NCBI RefSeq assembly: GCF_900116445.1
Contig: NZ_FPBH01000004.1
Location: 372,001-436,000, forward strand
Length of the DNA: 64,000 nt
DNA from: Paraburkholderia aspalathi
Lineage (GTDB): Bacteria; Pseudomonadota; Gammaproteobacteria; Burkholderiales; Burkholderiaceae
Direction of reading: 5' to 3'
This document shows, in pieces, positions 35,788-44,756 of this stretch. Under the pieces are notes generated by a model, which was not told the origin of the DNA, ran no database searches, and saw nothing but the letters and a program-made list of their open reading frames with translations. The stretch's first letter is position 1. Each line of letters starts with the position of its first letter. The translations under genes were made by a program, and so were the position numbers.

Positions 35788-35985
35788 GCGCCAACCGGCA
35801 CTCCGATCCCAGTCGAGGGGATCATAACCCGCACAGTCGGGCGTGTTTCCATGGACATGCCGACCGTGGATTTGACACCGTGCCCGAATGCCGGCATTGG
35901 CTCGAAGGTCGAACTCTGGGGCAATACAGTCAAGATTGACGACGTCGCATCGTCGGCGGGGAAGGCCCGATATTTTCAAATCCAA
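35772..35985 (+). pseudogene. Alanine racemase C-terminal fragment
   Basis: The plus strand reads [15 protein letters not shown], then [14 protein letters not shown], then [14 protein letters not shown]. These are the conserved C-terminal-domain blocks of Alr/DadX, including the G-R-V-S-M-D-M active-site loop. The N-terminal PLP barrel and the final Y-E-x-x-C-x-L block are absent. Truncated on the left at the IS3 remnant. Confidence 0.85.
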
Positions 35986-36177
35986 AAAAGGAAAAATAAC
36001 ACCGGCAGTCCTTTTAATTAGAGTGATTCCTCTAAACGCGCAATCTCACACGCGTGGTGCGCAAGCTGACGCCGCTGCGGTCGCCGGGACGCACGAGTTG
36101 GAAGCCGGCGTCCAACTGTGCTGCGGTCCGAAGGAAGCCGGCGAGCGCGAAGGGAGCGTGCTCTGGCGTCGCGACTG

Positions 36178-36492
36178 TCATCCATGCCGGCATTCGGTCT
36201 GAAACCAATAGTCGACCAAGCGCTGTGCCGCTTGCAGGTCATCGGGGTAATACGGATCGTCGTACCACGGGGACGGGTCATAACCAGCTTTCCTCAGGGC
36301 GGCCAGTTCGCTTTGATGCTGCGCCATCGTCGGCGGCGCGTTGGTCTTGAGCGCCGCCAGATCGCGGCATTCTGTCGGGCTGAGATGCGGCCCGGCATAC
36401 GGCACGGCATACGGGGCGCCGCCGACGACACAGCCGGCAAGCAGAAGCACCACAGCCGGAATTATCAGCGCCGTTCTGGGCGCATTCGTCAT
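36178..36492 (-). CDS. DUF4148-like lipoprotein
   Basis: A 104-residue exported lipoprotein: a hydrophobic signal segment then the lipobox L-L-A-G-C near residue 20. The body has L-S-P-T-E-C-R-D-L-A-A-L-K and S-E-L-A-A-L-R-K-A-G-Y-D-P-S, the DUF4148 pattern common in Burkholderia, with tryptophan/tyrosine/aspartate-rich Y-D-D-P-Y-Y-P-D. ATG 36492 follows AGGAGA closely. Envelope protein of unknown role. Confidence 0.75.
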   Translation of the reverse strand: MTNAPRTALIIPAVVLLLAGCVVGGAPYAVPYAGPHLSPTECRDLAALKTNAPPTMAQHQSELAALRKAGYDPSPWYDDPYYPDDLQAAQRLVDYWFQTECRHG

Positions 36493-36553
36493 GGTCTTCT
36501 CCTGAAAAGCACCGGCCGGCCGATAGCGCGCCACCCCGGCCGGCGTTTCGCCC

Positions 36554-36774
36554 TCAAGTGGTCGATTGGTCGCCGCTGCCGAGTTCGGTGTGCTTGTGAG
36601 AGTGGGTCGCGCCATGAACCAACTCGTAGTGCGCACCCTTGCCGCTGCGCGTGGGCGGAAAATGCTCGCCTTCGACACACGTCACTTCGAAGCCGGAGGC
36701 GCCGTCGCGATCTTCGATGACCTTGTAAATTCCGGAGGTCTGAAACTTCTCGCCGGTTTGTGCTGTTCGGCCAC
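36554..36774 (-). pseudogene. Small YjzC-like protein with a probable 1-base frameshift near the start
   Basis: The conserved part reads TGEKFQTSGIYKVIEDRDGA, then V-E-G-E-H-F-P-P-T, similar in layout to small YjzC-type proteins. Its best start, GTG 36774 with AGGAG upstream, is one base out of frame. The GTG frame gives V-A-E-Q-H-K and would join T-G-E-K-F if one more A were present in the run at its fifth-sixth codons. So either a single-A deletion broke it or a different upstream start is used in the open frame. Confidence 0.5.
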
Positions 36775-37133
36775 GGCAAAGCTCCTTTTGTGAATTTGCC
36801 TTACTCGAGCAAGCGTCGTTCCGGGTCGGCCATGGATGCAAGGAGAGCTGGTTAAGCGGACGATAGCCGTTTCAGTTGCCACTGCCGGACCCACAAGCGG
36901 CGCGATGTTGTCAAATCCGAATGCTCTTCTCTTTCGTATCACGCGAATGCGTATCTTTTCGGCCCTGAAGCGCCCGCCCTGATGAACCTTCCCGCGTCAA
37001 GAAACGGATGCTTGACGCAATCATTTTTTCATGGTCTGTAAGGTAAGATCACGGTGTCGCGCGTTCCGCAAGGCACCGTCGACGCCTTTTGAATAATCTG
37101 ACTTTAACCACCGATTTTGGAGCAACCAACAAA

Positions 37134-37337
37134 ATGGCAACCGGTACTGTGAAGTGGTTTAACGACGCAAAGGGCTTCGGCTTCATCTCTCCGGACGACG
37201 GCGGCGACGACCTCTTCGCGCATTTCTCCGAAATTCGGGCTGGCGGTTTTAAGTCGCTCCAGGAAGGCCAAAAGGTCAGCTTCGAGGTGAAACAGGGCCC
37301 AAAGGGCAAGCAGGCAGCCAACATCCAGCCGCTTTGA
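37134..37337 (+). CDS. Cold-shock protein (CspA family)
   Basis: 67 residues starting [21 protein letters not shown]1 (K-G-F-G-F-I) and RNP2 (D-L-F-A-H-F) are intact, and the length is standard. GGAG lies 11 bases upstream. The roughly 100-base A/T-rich leader before it suits a long cold-shock 5' UTR. It is a single-strand nucleic-acid chaperone. One of several copies expected in the genome. Confidence 0.95.
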   Translation: MATGTVKWFNDAKGFGFISPDDGGDDLFAHFSEIRAGGFKSLQEGQKVSFEVKQGPKGKQAANIQPL

Positions 37338-37352
37338 TGCGTTGAAGCTGGC

Positions 37353-37376
37353 GGGCGTCGCCGCGGTACGACGCCC
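37353..37376 (+). terminator. Stem-loop after the cold-shock gene
   Basis: GGGCGTCG and CGACGCCC pair perfectly over an 8-base loop, 15 bases after the stop, followed by a short T-containing tail. The remaining 330 bases before the TIR gene have no supported gene. Confidence 0.6.
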
Positions 37377-37706
37377 TTCGACAGTTATGAGGTAGGCTAG
37401 GCCCATTTCCCGTCCCTCTTCTAATGCAGTAGGAACCGTTCGGGCGGCCGAGAATTCGGCATCTGGCTGACGGACCTACGCACAGATCGCCTGCGCAACC
37501 ATGAGCTATCCGCCTGTCCTCCCGGCAGCCGGCGACATCGGTGCTCGCTACCCCTCGATCGAGCCGCACTGTCCGAGTCATGCAGCAAATGCTCGAACAG
37601 CCGCCTCCGATCGGACGGCTGCCGCGTTTCAGGTGAATTGCCAGACGACCGGACAGCATCACGTCGAAGCGAGCCCGACGCGTCGGGACGGCAGAAAGAT
37701 TACAAG

Positions 37707-38381
37707 TCAAAGATTTTTCACAATGTCAAAATCATCGGAGTTATCGCGTATCCTGTAAGCCCTCTCAATATATTTGTTTGGATCGCTCTCGAAGTCGTCC
37801 CATTTAGCCGAATAGATGTACGAGGGTTCTCCCAGATACGGCTTCAATCCAGTTGAATGCTGGTCGCAATCGCTGTGTTGAGGGTTCTTTACATTGAACA
37901 TATTCTTCGAGAGAATGTTGAAGAGCGTCGGCGTGTTCAGCGTACGGCATTCACACGACGGACACGACTTTTCAGTGATGTAATAGCCATAACTTCCCTG
38001 CCGATCGGGCAGGACCACCGCAAGCACTGCATTCACCCCCTTCGTGCGTCCATTGCGCGGCTGCTGACGAAGTGAATACGATATCTCCCACGGTATCCAC
38101 TGCTTCTTCTCCGGTGTGCCGTGAGCCTTCATACCTTTTGAGATCAGTACTATCGTAAGCGTGCTGTCGTAGATTCTGTCTCGCAGCTTCTCCTCGATCG
38201 TTGCGTCAGTTAGCTCGCTCAGATTATTTTCATCATCCTCTCCCTTGAAGATGTGATCCTCGTCCGCAAGGATGTCATCCAGCGCGTCCACATATCGACG
38301 AGCGGTAGTTAAGGCGTCGCTATTCAGAACCCGCACGTCCCCATCGGCGTACTTGTACGAAACGAATATCTTGCGTCCCAT
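37707..38381 (-). CDS. thsB: Thoeris TIR protein ThsB (MTH538/DUF1863-type TIR)
   Basis: A 224-residue protein. It begins R-K-I-F-V-S-Y-K, the first strand of a TIR fold, and has I-V-L-I-S-K-G-M-K and W-I-P-W-E-I-S-Y with the catalytic glutamate at Glu99. In known Thoeris systems ThsB senses phage and makes a cyclic-ADP-ribose isomer from NAD. The second half carries C-P-S-C-E-C at 140-145 and another Cys at 172 followed by His, a possible metal site I do not know from standard ThsB. It is the last gene of a three-gene minus-strand operon, 162 bases after thsA. Locally AT-richer than flanking DNA, suggesting horizontal transfer. Confidence 0.88.
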   Translation of the reverse strand: MGRKIFVSYKYADGDVRVLNSDALTTARRYVDALDDILADEDHIFKGEDDENNLSELTDATIEEKLRDRIYDSTLTIVLISKGMKAHGTPEKKQWIPWEISYSLRQQPRNGRTKGVNAVLAVVLPDRQGSYGYYITEKSCPSCECRTLNTPTLFNILSKNMFNVKNPQHSDCDQHSTGLKPYLGEPSYIYSAKWDDFESDPNKYIERAYRIRDNSDDFDIVKNL

Positions 38382-38543
38382 GTCGAGCAGCTTCCTTTCT
38401 TATCGTTGATTCTTCACTGGTCCACGGTCGTGGTCAGACTTGTTAATCGGATTGAATGTCGCGAGGTCGGCGCGACATATCGTTTGTGCGGGTACGAACG
38501 CTAGCCGCCGGCGAGGCAGCATGGCATTCGCACAATTCGCTGC

Positions 38544-39980
38544 TTATTTATTCAACCTATCCACAATTGTCAGTAGCGTCCTGACCAGTTCCTGCGGGGG
38601 AAGTTCTGATTCTCCCAGCTTCTCAACGAGGGGCGGCAACCAGTCGTGTTCAGCATAATACTTCGCTGGCTGTGCCATCACTGTCTCCCAGATGTCACGA
38701 GCAGCAAAGCCGGTTGCGCCGATTGGCACAGGAATCGCGCCCTTCTCCATGGCTATATCAAATTCAGCAATCATCCCGTTAGCATTGACAATCTTGCCTT
38801 TGTCATTCGGGTCAAGCTTGTTGCCAAACACAAAAATAGCCACACCGGCAAGAGACAACATCCGTTGGCGATACTGTTTCCAGAGAGTGGCAAGCTCCGT
38901 TCCCTTGCTTGCCACCTGCGGAAACGGCCGCATGAGGAGTTGGTCTTCGGAGAACTTTTCGGGGTTGTCGTAGATGGTCTCAAGTGCACCATTGATGACC
39001 GCACTGCCAACGCCCCAACCAAACCCGCTCACGACCCGGTAGCCGTTCCCAACCAGTTGAGCGGAAAGGCTGTGGATGAAATTGAGCGCATCGTTGCGGT
39101 CCCAGTCGCCGAATTCCTCAGCGCTTCCCCCAATGAAGACCGTTTTCTTAAGGAAGCGCGCTTCGATCGCACGCAGGATTTTAGGGATATCCTCATGTTT
39201 GTTGATAAGAAGCGTCTGAATTCCAAATCGCTTCAGATCTTGGATGCGCAGTTCCTGCTTTCGTATCTTGTATCGGGCCGTCTCCGCATCATCGCCCGCG
39301 GATTCGATTTCGCGCTTCATAAAGCAGTAGTGATTCCTCTTGGCTCCCGTGTGGAGTCGGCTGAGGACGTAGTCAAGGTTCGGATCGGTGAAACTGAAGC
39401 CGATAAATAGGAATGTCTTCGATACAAGGTCGCCACTGAGCGCCGTCACGAACGGTTCATGTGTCCTGTGATACTGCTCATACTGCTGCTTGTACAGAAT
39501 AGCTTTCGACGCGTGAGTGACCGACCCGTGCATCTTGTAAACGACAGCGTCACGCTTGGGACGCGTCGTATTGAGCTGCTCAACGTCCGACTTGACGTCG
39601 GCGACCTTCGACGCCTCACGAAGCGAGTCTTCAATCAGCGTGTCGTAATTCGTGGTCCAGTAGGTACCAATGGGCAGACGCGCGAGAATTTCGTGCGTAT
39701 CGGTAGACTCAGCCTGCTCGGCAAACTCTTCGACGATTTTGCGCGTCAGCTTCGCCGAGTTCTGAAGCTGGTTCACATGGAACTGCGCCACTGAAATTAG
39801 GTCATGCTCCAGCTTGACGTCCAAGCCCAGCTCTTCCGCAATATCGTGGAGTAGTTCTGCCCAATCCACGTATCCCGCCCCCTTCGACATGCCTGCACCG
39901 GCGAAAATTGCCGCCGAGTTGTTGCTGATGTCGGCCGCAAACTCCTTGGCGAATGCTTCAATTTCCCTGCTGAATGCCAT
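38544..39980 (-). CDS. thsA: Thoeris effector ThsA (SIR2 NADase + SLOG)
   Basis: 478 residues, almost exactly the length of Bacillus cereus ThsA. The N-terminal SIR2 domain (1-275) has A-I-F-A-G-A-G-M-S, T-T-N-Y-D-T with Asn111, and K-M-H-G-S with His151 as the catalytic pair. The C-terminal SLOG domain (about 278-470) has F-I-G-G-S-A, G-F-G-W-G-V-G-S and Arg371, which lies where the ligand-binding arginine is placed in the B. cereus protein (from memory). On binding the TIR-made signal, ThsA depletes NAD and kills or arrests the infected cell. It sits between two TIR genes on the same strand. Confidence 0.93.
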   Translation of the reverse strand: MAFSREIEAFAKEFAADISNNSAAIFAGAGMSKGAGYVDWAELLHDIAEELGLDVKLEHDLISVAQFHVNQLQNSAKLTRKIVEEFAEQAESTDTHEILARLPIGTYWTTNYDTLIEDSLREASKVADVKSDVEQLNTTRPKRDAVVYKMHGSVTHASKAILYKQQYEQYHRTHEPFVTALSGDLVSKTFLFIGFSFTDPNLDYVLSRLHTGAKRNHYCFMKREIESAGDDAETARYKIRKQELRIQDLKRFGIQTLLINKHEDIPKILRAIEARFLKKTVFIGGSAEEFGDWDRNDALNFIHSLSAQLVGNGYRVVSGFGWGVGSAVINGALETIYDNPEKFSEDQLLMRPFPQVASKGTELATLWKQYRQRMLSLAGVAIFVFGNKLDPNDKGKIVNANGMIAEFDIAMEKGAIPVPIGATGFAARDIWETVMAQPAKYYAEHDWLPPLVEKLGESELPPQELVRTLLTIVDRLNK

Positions 39981-40049
39981 CTTTTTCAGACCTTCGTTTG
40001 TTGTTGTCTTTTTGTCGGAGTGACGGTAGGGCGCTGGATCCTTCGGTCG

Positions 40050-40547
40050 CTACAGTGAACCGAGTGCCTTGCCCAGGATGGCGCCCGGTTCGAAAAACTG
40101 CAATCGGCCCAAAGCTGTGGGTTCCACATGCCTGTAAAGCTGCAGATACTCGTTTCCATAATGACGCCCACGATCATCTACCGTGGGTATGACGACAATT
40201 CTGTTGACATCCTTCCTACCATCCGCAAAGCCAATTTCCCATGGACACCAGCGCGACGCCGTCGAGCTTTCCGTCGCAAGGAACAGAAACCAGTCCGAAG
40301 CACCGATACCCAGTTGGATGCGGCAGGCAGTCTCACGATTCGGCGTGGGAGGCATCTCGTGGTCTTGCCAGTCGATGTAGAGGTTCCAGCCCTGGTCCTT
40401 TAGCAAATGCTGAAGCCCCTCAGCAAGAATGCGATCGAGATGGCTATGACAAAGAAACGCTGTTGGTTGGCCCGGAAGATGGGAAAAGCTTTTGAAGAAC
40501 GGCGAGGTTTGCGCCGCTCGACGGAGCACGTTTTGTGTGATTGGCAT
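40050..40547 (-). CDS. thsB: Second Thoeris-associated TIR protein (TIR_2 type)
   Basis: A 165-residue TIR protein different from the other ThsB. A 25-residue extension precedes P-T-A-F-L-C-H-S-H-L-D (first strand and loop), then W-N-L-Y-I-D-W-Q-D-H-E and W-C-P-W-E-I-G-F with catalytic Glu104. First gene of the operon, 69 bases before thsA. Thoeris loci often carry several TIR sensors for different phages acting on one ThsA. No strong ribosome site at 40547. Confidence 0.88.
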   Translation of the reverse strand: MPITQNVLRRAAQTSPFFKSFSHLPGQPTAFLCHSHLDRILAEGLQHLLKDQGWNLYIDWQDHEMPPTPNRETACRIQLGIGASDWFLFLATESSTASRWCPWEIGFADGRKDVNRIVVIPTVDDRGRHYGNEYLQLYRHVEPTALGRLQFFEPGAILGKALGSL

Positions 40548-41076
40548 TTGAAACAGGCGTTATCGAAAGGAGCCGAGCGTTGCGCGCAGCTATGCTGAAC
40601 GGCTCACTGCAAACGAGAGTCGAAGTACACGGTTTTGGTCTCTCACACTCCGCGTTGCGCACGACGCCGCATTCCCTCGCGCAACGACCCGGCCATGCCT
40701 TTTGCAGATGACGGCATCGCGACGCATTGGCCCAGATTGCAGAAGTAGAAGAATTTGCCAACTATAACGGCAATCGGTAAAAACAGGAAGCAAATGCGCT
40801 TTTATGAAAGGGCCGACGTCATCGGCTCTCACGATCACGCCCGCTGCCCCGGATGATAGTTCGATCGCCGGTTTGCAGTGACCGGCGACGGGGCTTTTTC
40901 GCCGCTACTATGCCGCTCATGGCCCCGAGGCACTGTCACACGCCAAGCCCGGCATCGATCATCGCGCCGAAGGACGTGGCGGTTAACCGTTGTGGCGTGA
41001 AGTCGCCGGACCCCGACAACAAAACCGTGTTGTGGGACAATCAAAGCCGTCTACTACGAATCTGGGGAGCGACGCC
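40548..41076. other. Gap upstream of Thoeris, probable promoter region
   Basis: About 530 bases; no supported gene. The part nearest 40548 should hold the Thoeris promoter on the minus strand. Confidence 0.35.
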
Positions 41077-41343
41077 ATGGACTTGTCACACATCAATCTG
41101 ACAACCCCAATCGTCGTCTCGAAGTCAACTCTGTGGTTCTCCGCGTACGCCTTTGGTTGGGGATACCACGCCTTCAGGCTCGGACCCGCGGTCGTTCGCG
41201 AATACCTCGGCGCGGCGGACGATAGCCCGACGCAGCTGCTGCTCGCGTTTGAGCTCAGCAAGCAAAGGCTAGTGGGCGCGGCGGAACGCAAAATATCGCC
41301 TGACAGCGGAGAGCGCATTGAGATGACTGGCACGGATCTTTGA
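41077..41343 (+). CDS. Small hypothetical protein
   Basis: 88 residues starting MDLSHINLTTPIVVSKSTLW. An aromatic/glycine-rich segment (W-F-S-A-Y-A-F-G-W-G-Y-H-A-F-R) is followed by a helical region. GGGGAG lies six bases before the ATG. Family not recognised. It may be accessory cargo next to the defence locus. Confidence 0.55.
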   Translation: MDLSHINLTTPIVVSKSTLWFSAYAFGWGYHAFRLGPAVVREYLGAADDSPTQLLLAFELSKQRLVGAAERKISPDSGERIEMTGTDL

Positions 41344-42638
41344 GTTCGTCGCATCTGCGCCGCTGCTTGCCGGTACACGCGGCTGATATTTCTGCGACAT
41401 ATCCCGAGCGGCTCAACCTGCCGGCCAAGGGGCCATATTGTTCTGAGCGAAGCGTCAAGCGTTCAAATCGAAAACAAACGCTGCATTTCGTCGCCCGAGC
41501 GCAAAATGCCCAGAAACTTGGTTCATGCGTGGCGTAGAGCGAAGTAATGTCGTCACCGGTCAATGCCCGCCAGGACAGGGCGCAGTAATTATTCCCCTTC
41601 GCCCGAGATCATCGCATCGGCTCCGCGAGGTGGGCTTCTTGGTCGGTTCTCCTTGATCCTCGAGCCGCTCACTGTGCCGCGCCCACGCGACGCCGGTCGG
41701 TACGATGGGTTCGGTCTGAGGCTCAGGTGAGGGTCGACCCTTTACAGGCGCGGGCCATGCACCGCACGAGCAGCAATCGATTCGGATACTACGGGAAAGG
41801 CGTCAGAGACGGGGCGCGCCTTCATGGCGGTCCAGGAACACGATGCGTCGTCGATTTCCCTCTAGAATTTAACAAGCACAAACGCTTCGAACTACTACTG
41901 AACAAAATGGCCACGATAGAGCCTGCGTTATGCATCAGGGGGCCTTGTTGATCCCGACGTGCAGCGCGTAGGGCATGGAGTGTCAGGGGCGTCTGCTCCT
42001 GGATAAGCGCCTCCAATGATTGGCCCCTAGCTCGTAGGAGAATCACACCAAATGCGATTTGACGAAATTACTTCGCTTTTGGGGGCGACTTTCCTTCTCT
42101 CTACGGAAGGGGGCTTTGGGATTCTCCGCCCACGTGTCCGAATGATTGGGTCTTCGCTTGCTGTAGCGCGGGGATTATGGTCGATTCCTGAGCGGCGCTT
42201 CGCTGGCGGCGCAGCTCCCTCCAAGCACTGGTGGCCCGGATATTTCGCGGGTCGAGGGGAGTTCAGCGAGGCGCTGGGGTTGGCAGTGCCGCGTAGGCGG
42301 ACGCGCATCCCCAGACATCGCAGTGCTTTTGTATGCCGCAGACGGGCACTCTCAGTGCGTTATGAAATCGCTTAGCTCGTCTGTCCGCGCTACGCGTAGA
42401 GCGTCTGTTCCGTAAAACTCGTTTCTCTGGCCCGCGCCGAAAACGAGCGCATTTTCTGGCGGCATCATATGGCGCACCAGCGCTTCTTTCCGCTGGGCAG
42501 GGCTTCATGGATCACGGTTTTGCCGCCCCAAGGCCAGGTCTCTAAGAAACAGATAACACGACGACTATGTGACGCCGGGGTTGGCAATCCCGCCACAAAT
42601 GTCCCGAGCTTATGCTTGCTGGCAAGACACGATCCGCC
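41344..42638. other. Long gap, no gene seen
   Basis: About 1.3 kb between the small protein and the AsnC regulator. Open frames such as 42052-42375 have no motif and no convincing start. Probably decayed DNA between the defence island and the ectoine genes. Confidence 0.3.
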
Positions 42639-43130
42639 TCAGTCATCGCCGAACATGGGATCCCCCGGATCGATCGGAAATCCAAAACTTGCTTTTACGC
42701 GATCCATGACGACCATCGTCTTGAAGCCCTTGATGTCGGGGTTTTCATAGAAAAACCGTCGGGTGAACTGCTCGTAGTCTTCCATGCTTTTTGCTGTGAC
42801 CACAAGCATAAAATCAGCATCCCCTGTGACATAAAACCCCATCATCACCTCGCGCGTCGTGCGCAGCGCGGTCTTGAAGCGGTCGACGATGTCCGACCGT
42901 TCGCGTTCGAGAGACACCAAAACCACCATTGTTATGGCTCTGCCGAGAGCTTTGGGCGAGACGATCGCGACCTCCGATTCGATCACCCCTTCCGCCCGAA
43001 GACGCTTCAGCCGCCGTTGGCAGGCAGATGGCGAGAGGTTGACGATGTTGCCCAGTTCCTCGGACGTCAGCCGATTATTGTCCTGGATTCTGGCCAAAAT
43101 TGCCGCGTCGATTTTGTCGAGTGATGCCAT
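42639..43130 (-). CDS. doeX: Lrp/AsnC-family regulator (DoeX-like)
   Basis: A 163-residue protein. The HTH (about 1-60) contains L-T-S-E-E-L-G-N-I-V-N-L-S-P-S-A-C-Q-R-R, and the effector-binding RAM domain contains G-F-Y-V-T-G-D-A-D-F-M-L. ATG 43130 (MASLDKIDAA) fits the family better than the longer frame. It is divergent from doeC-doeD with about 130 bases between, the arrangement of DoeX in Halomonas ectoine clusters. It likely senses an ectoine-pathway intermediate and controls the doe genes. Confidence 0.82.
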   Translation of the reverse strand: MASLDKIDAAILARIQDNNRLTSEELGNIVNLSPSACQRRLKRLRAEGVIESEVAIVSPKALGRAITMVVLVSLERERSDIVDRFKTALRTTREVMMGFYVTGDADFMLVVTAKSMEDYEQFTRRFFYENPDIKGFKTMVVMDRVKASFGFPIDPGDPMFGDD

Positions 43131-43263
43131 GCAGTTTTTCCGCGTATTGAGACATGCGTTTGCCAACTTTAAGCCTAGCAAGTGATAACAACGCGGTCAA
43201 CCAGCTTCTTGGCCGGGGTAAATTGCAGAGGTTCACTATCATCTTGCAGCTATGGAGTCGTTA

Positions 43264-44742
43264 ATGAAAGGTGTTGCAGCATTAGCTTTGAATCGGCTCA
43301 AACGCCCAGACCTCCTCGAACGCCGAGCCTATGTCGGTGGCGAGTGGATCGAATGTGACGTCACACTTCCAGTGATCGATCCCGCGACAGGTGAGCACCT
43401 CGTCAATGTTGCTTCTTGTCCCGAAGCGGTGGTTGACGAGGCCATTGCAACCGCTCGTAGCGCCTTCATCCGTTGGCGAGCGCAGACGCCGCTCGCCCGC
43501 GGCGCTGTTCTCCGTTCCTGGGCTAACCTTCTGCGTAGTAACGCCGAAGATCTCGCGGTAATCATGACGGCCGAACAGGGCAAGCCACTGCCCGAGGCCC
43601 GCGGCGAGGTTGCGTATGCGGCATCGTTCCTCGACTGGTTTGCAGCGGAAGGCGAGCGCGCGTATGGAGAGACGATTCCAAGCCATTTGCCCGGAAGCAA
43701 GCTCTTTGTCGAACTGCATCCGGTCGGCGTAACGGCAGCGATCACGCCGTGGAACTTCCCTTGCGCAATGATCACTAGGAAAGCGGGCGCTGCTCTGGCT
43801 GCGGGCTGCTCAATGATCGTCAAGCCTGCGCCGGAAACGCCGTTGTCTGCCCTAGCCTTGGCTAAGCTCGGTCACGAGGCAGGGATTCCGTCCGGTGTAC
43901 TACAGGTGATTACGGGAGAAGCAGCGCCACTAGCAAGACGGTTGCTTGACCATCCGCATGTGCGTGCATTTTCTTTTACCGGGTCGACGCAAGTAGGGCG
44001 CATCCTGCTTGGGCAGGCGGCGCAGACTGTTAAGAAGGCATCGCTCGAGTTGGGGGGACACGCTCCATTTATCGTTTTCAACGATGTTGAACTGGAATCA
44101 GTCGTGGCGGGCTGTATTGCTGCGAAGTTCGCCACGTCCGGCCAAGATTGTCTGGCTGCCAACAGGATCTACGTGCAGCGCGGTATCTACGATGCGTTTG
44201 TCAAGGCCTTCTCTCGAGCGACCGAGCAATTGAAGGTCGGTCACGGTCTCGAACCAAACGTAGACATAGGACCGATGACTCGTGACACCGTGGCACGAAA
44301 GTGCATCGAGCAAATATCGCAGGCACTCTCCGCAGGTGCGACGCTTGCCGCTGGCGGCACGCCTAGCGAGCTCGGAGCCAATTTCGTCACTCCAACCGTG
44401 CTCTCGAACGTCACTGACGAAATGCAAATTGCACAAGAGGAGACGTTCGGCCCTGTTGCTGCGATCTTGCCCTTTGATACCGAAGCTGAAATCGTCGAGC
44501 GTGCGAACAACAGCGAAATGGGACTTGCGGCCTACGTTTATACCGCTGACCTCGGGCGAGCGATGCGCTTAACTAGCAGCCTCGAATACGGGATGGTGGC
44601 TGTTAACACCGCAAAGTTCACCGGGCCGCCTATTCCGTTCGGTGGTTGGAAACAGTCCGGCCTTGGAAGAGAAGGATCGCGTCACGGCATTCTTGAATAC
44701 CTCGAAGCCAAATATGTCTGCATCGGCCAAGTGGCCGCCTAA
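43264..44742 (+). CDS. doeC: Aspartate-semialdehyde dehydrogenase of ectoine degradation (SSADH family)
   Basis: 492 residues. Aldehyde dehydrogenase signatures: I-T-P-W-N-F-P, F-T-G-S-T-Q-V-G-R for NAD binding, L-E-L-G-G-H-A-P with the base Glu, and S-G-Q-D-C-L-A-A-N-R with the catalytic Cys. The G-Q-D-C-L form fits the DoeC subgroup. ATG 43264 is favoured over 43252 because GGAG lies six bases upstream of it. It oxidises L-aspartate semialdehyde to aspartate, the last step of ectoine catabolism; succinate semialdehyde is an alternative substrate. doeD follows 14 bases later. Confidence 0.85.
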   Translation: MKGVAALALNRLKRPDLLERRAYVGGEWIECDVTLPVIDPATGEHLVNVASCPEAVVDEAIATARSAFIRWRAQTPLARGAVLRSWANLLRSNAEDLAVIMTAEQGKPLPEARGEVAYAASFLDWFAAEGERAYGETIPSHLPGSKLFVELHPVGVTAAITPWNFPCAMITRKAGAALAAGCSMIVKPAPETPLSALALAKLGHEAGIPSGVLQVITGEAAPLARRLLDHPHVRAFSFTGSTQVGRILLGQAAQTVKKASLELGGHAPFIVFNDVELESVVAGCIAAKFATSGQDCLAANRIYVQRGIYDAFVKAFSRATEQLKVGHGLEPNVDIGPMTRDTVARKCIEQISQALSAGATLAAGGTPSELGANFVTPTVLSNVTDEMQIAQEETFGPVAAILPFDTEAEIVERANNSEMGLAAYVYTADLGRAMRLTSSLEYGMVAVNTAKFTGPPIPFGGWKQSGLGREGSRHGILEYLEAKYVCIGQVAA

Positions 44743-44756
44743 TTGGAACCATCGAT

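Noticed and set aside
38646..39410. 254-residue plus-strand open frame
   Set aside because: Antisense to thsA, whose SIR2 and SLOG motifs are unambiguous.
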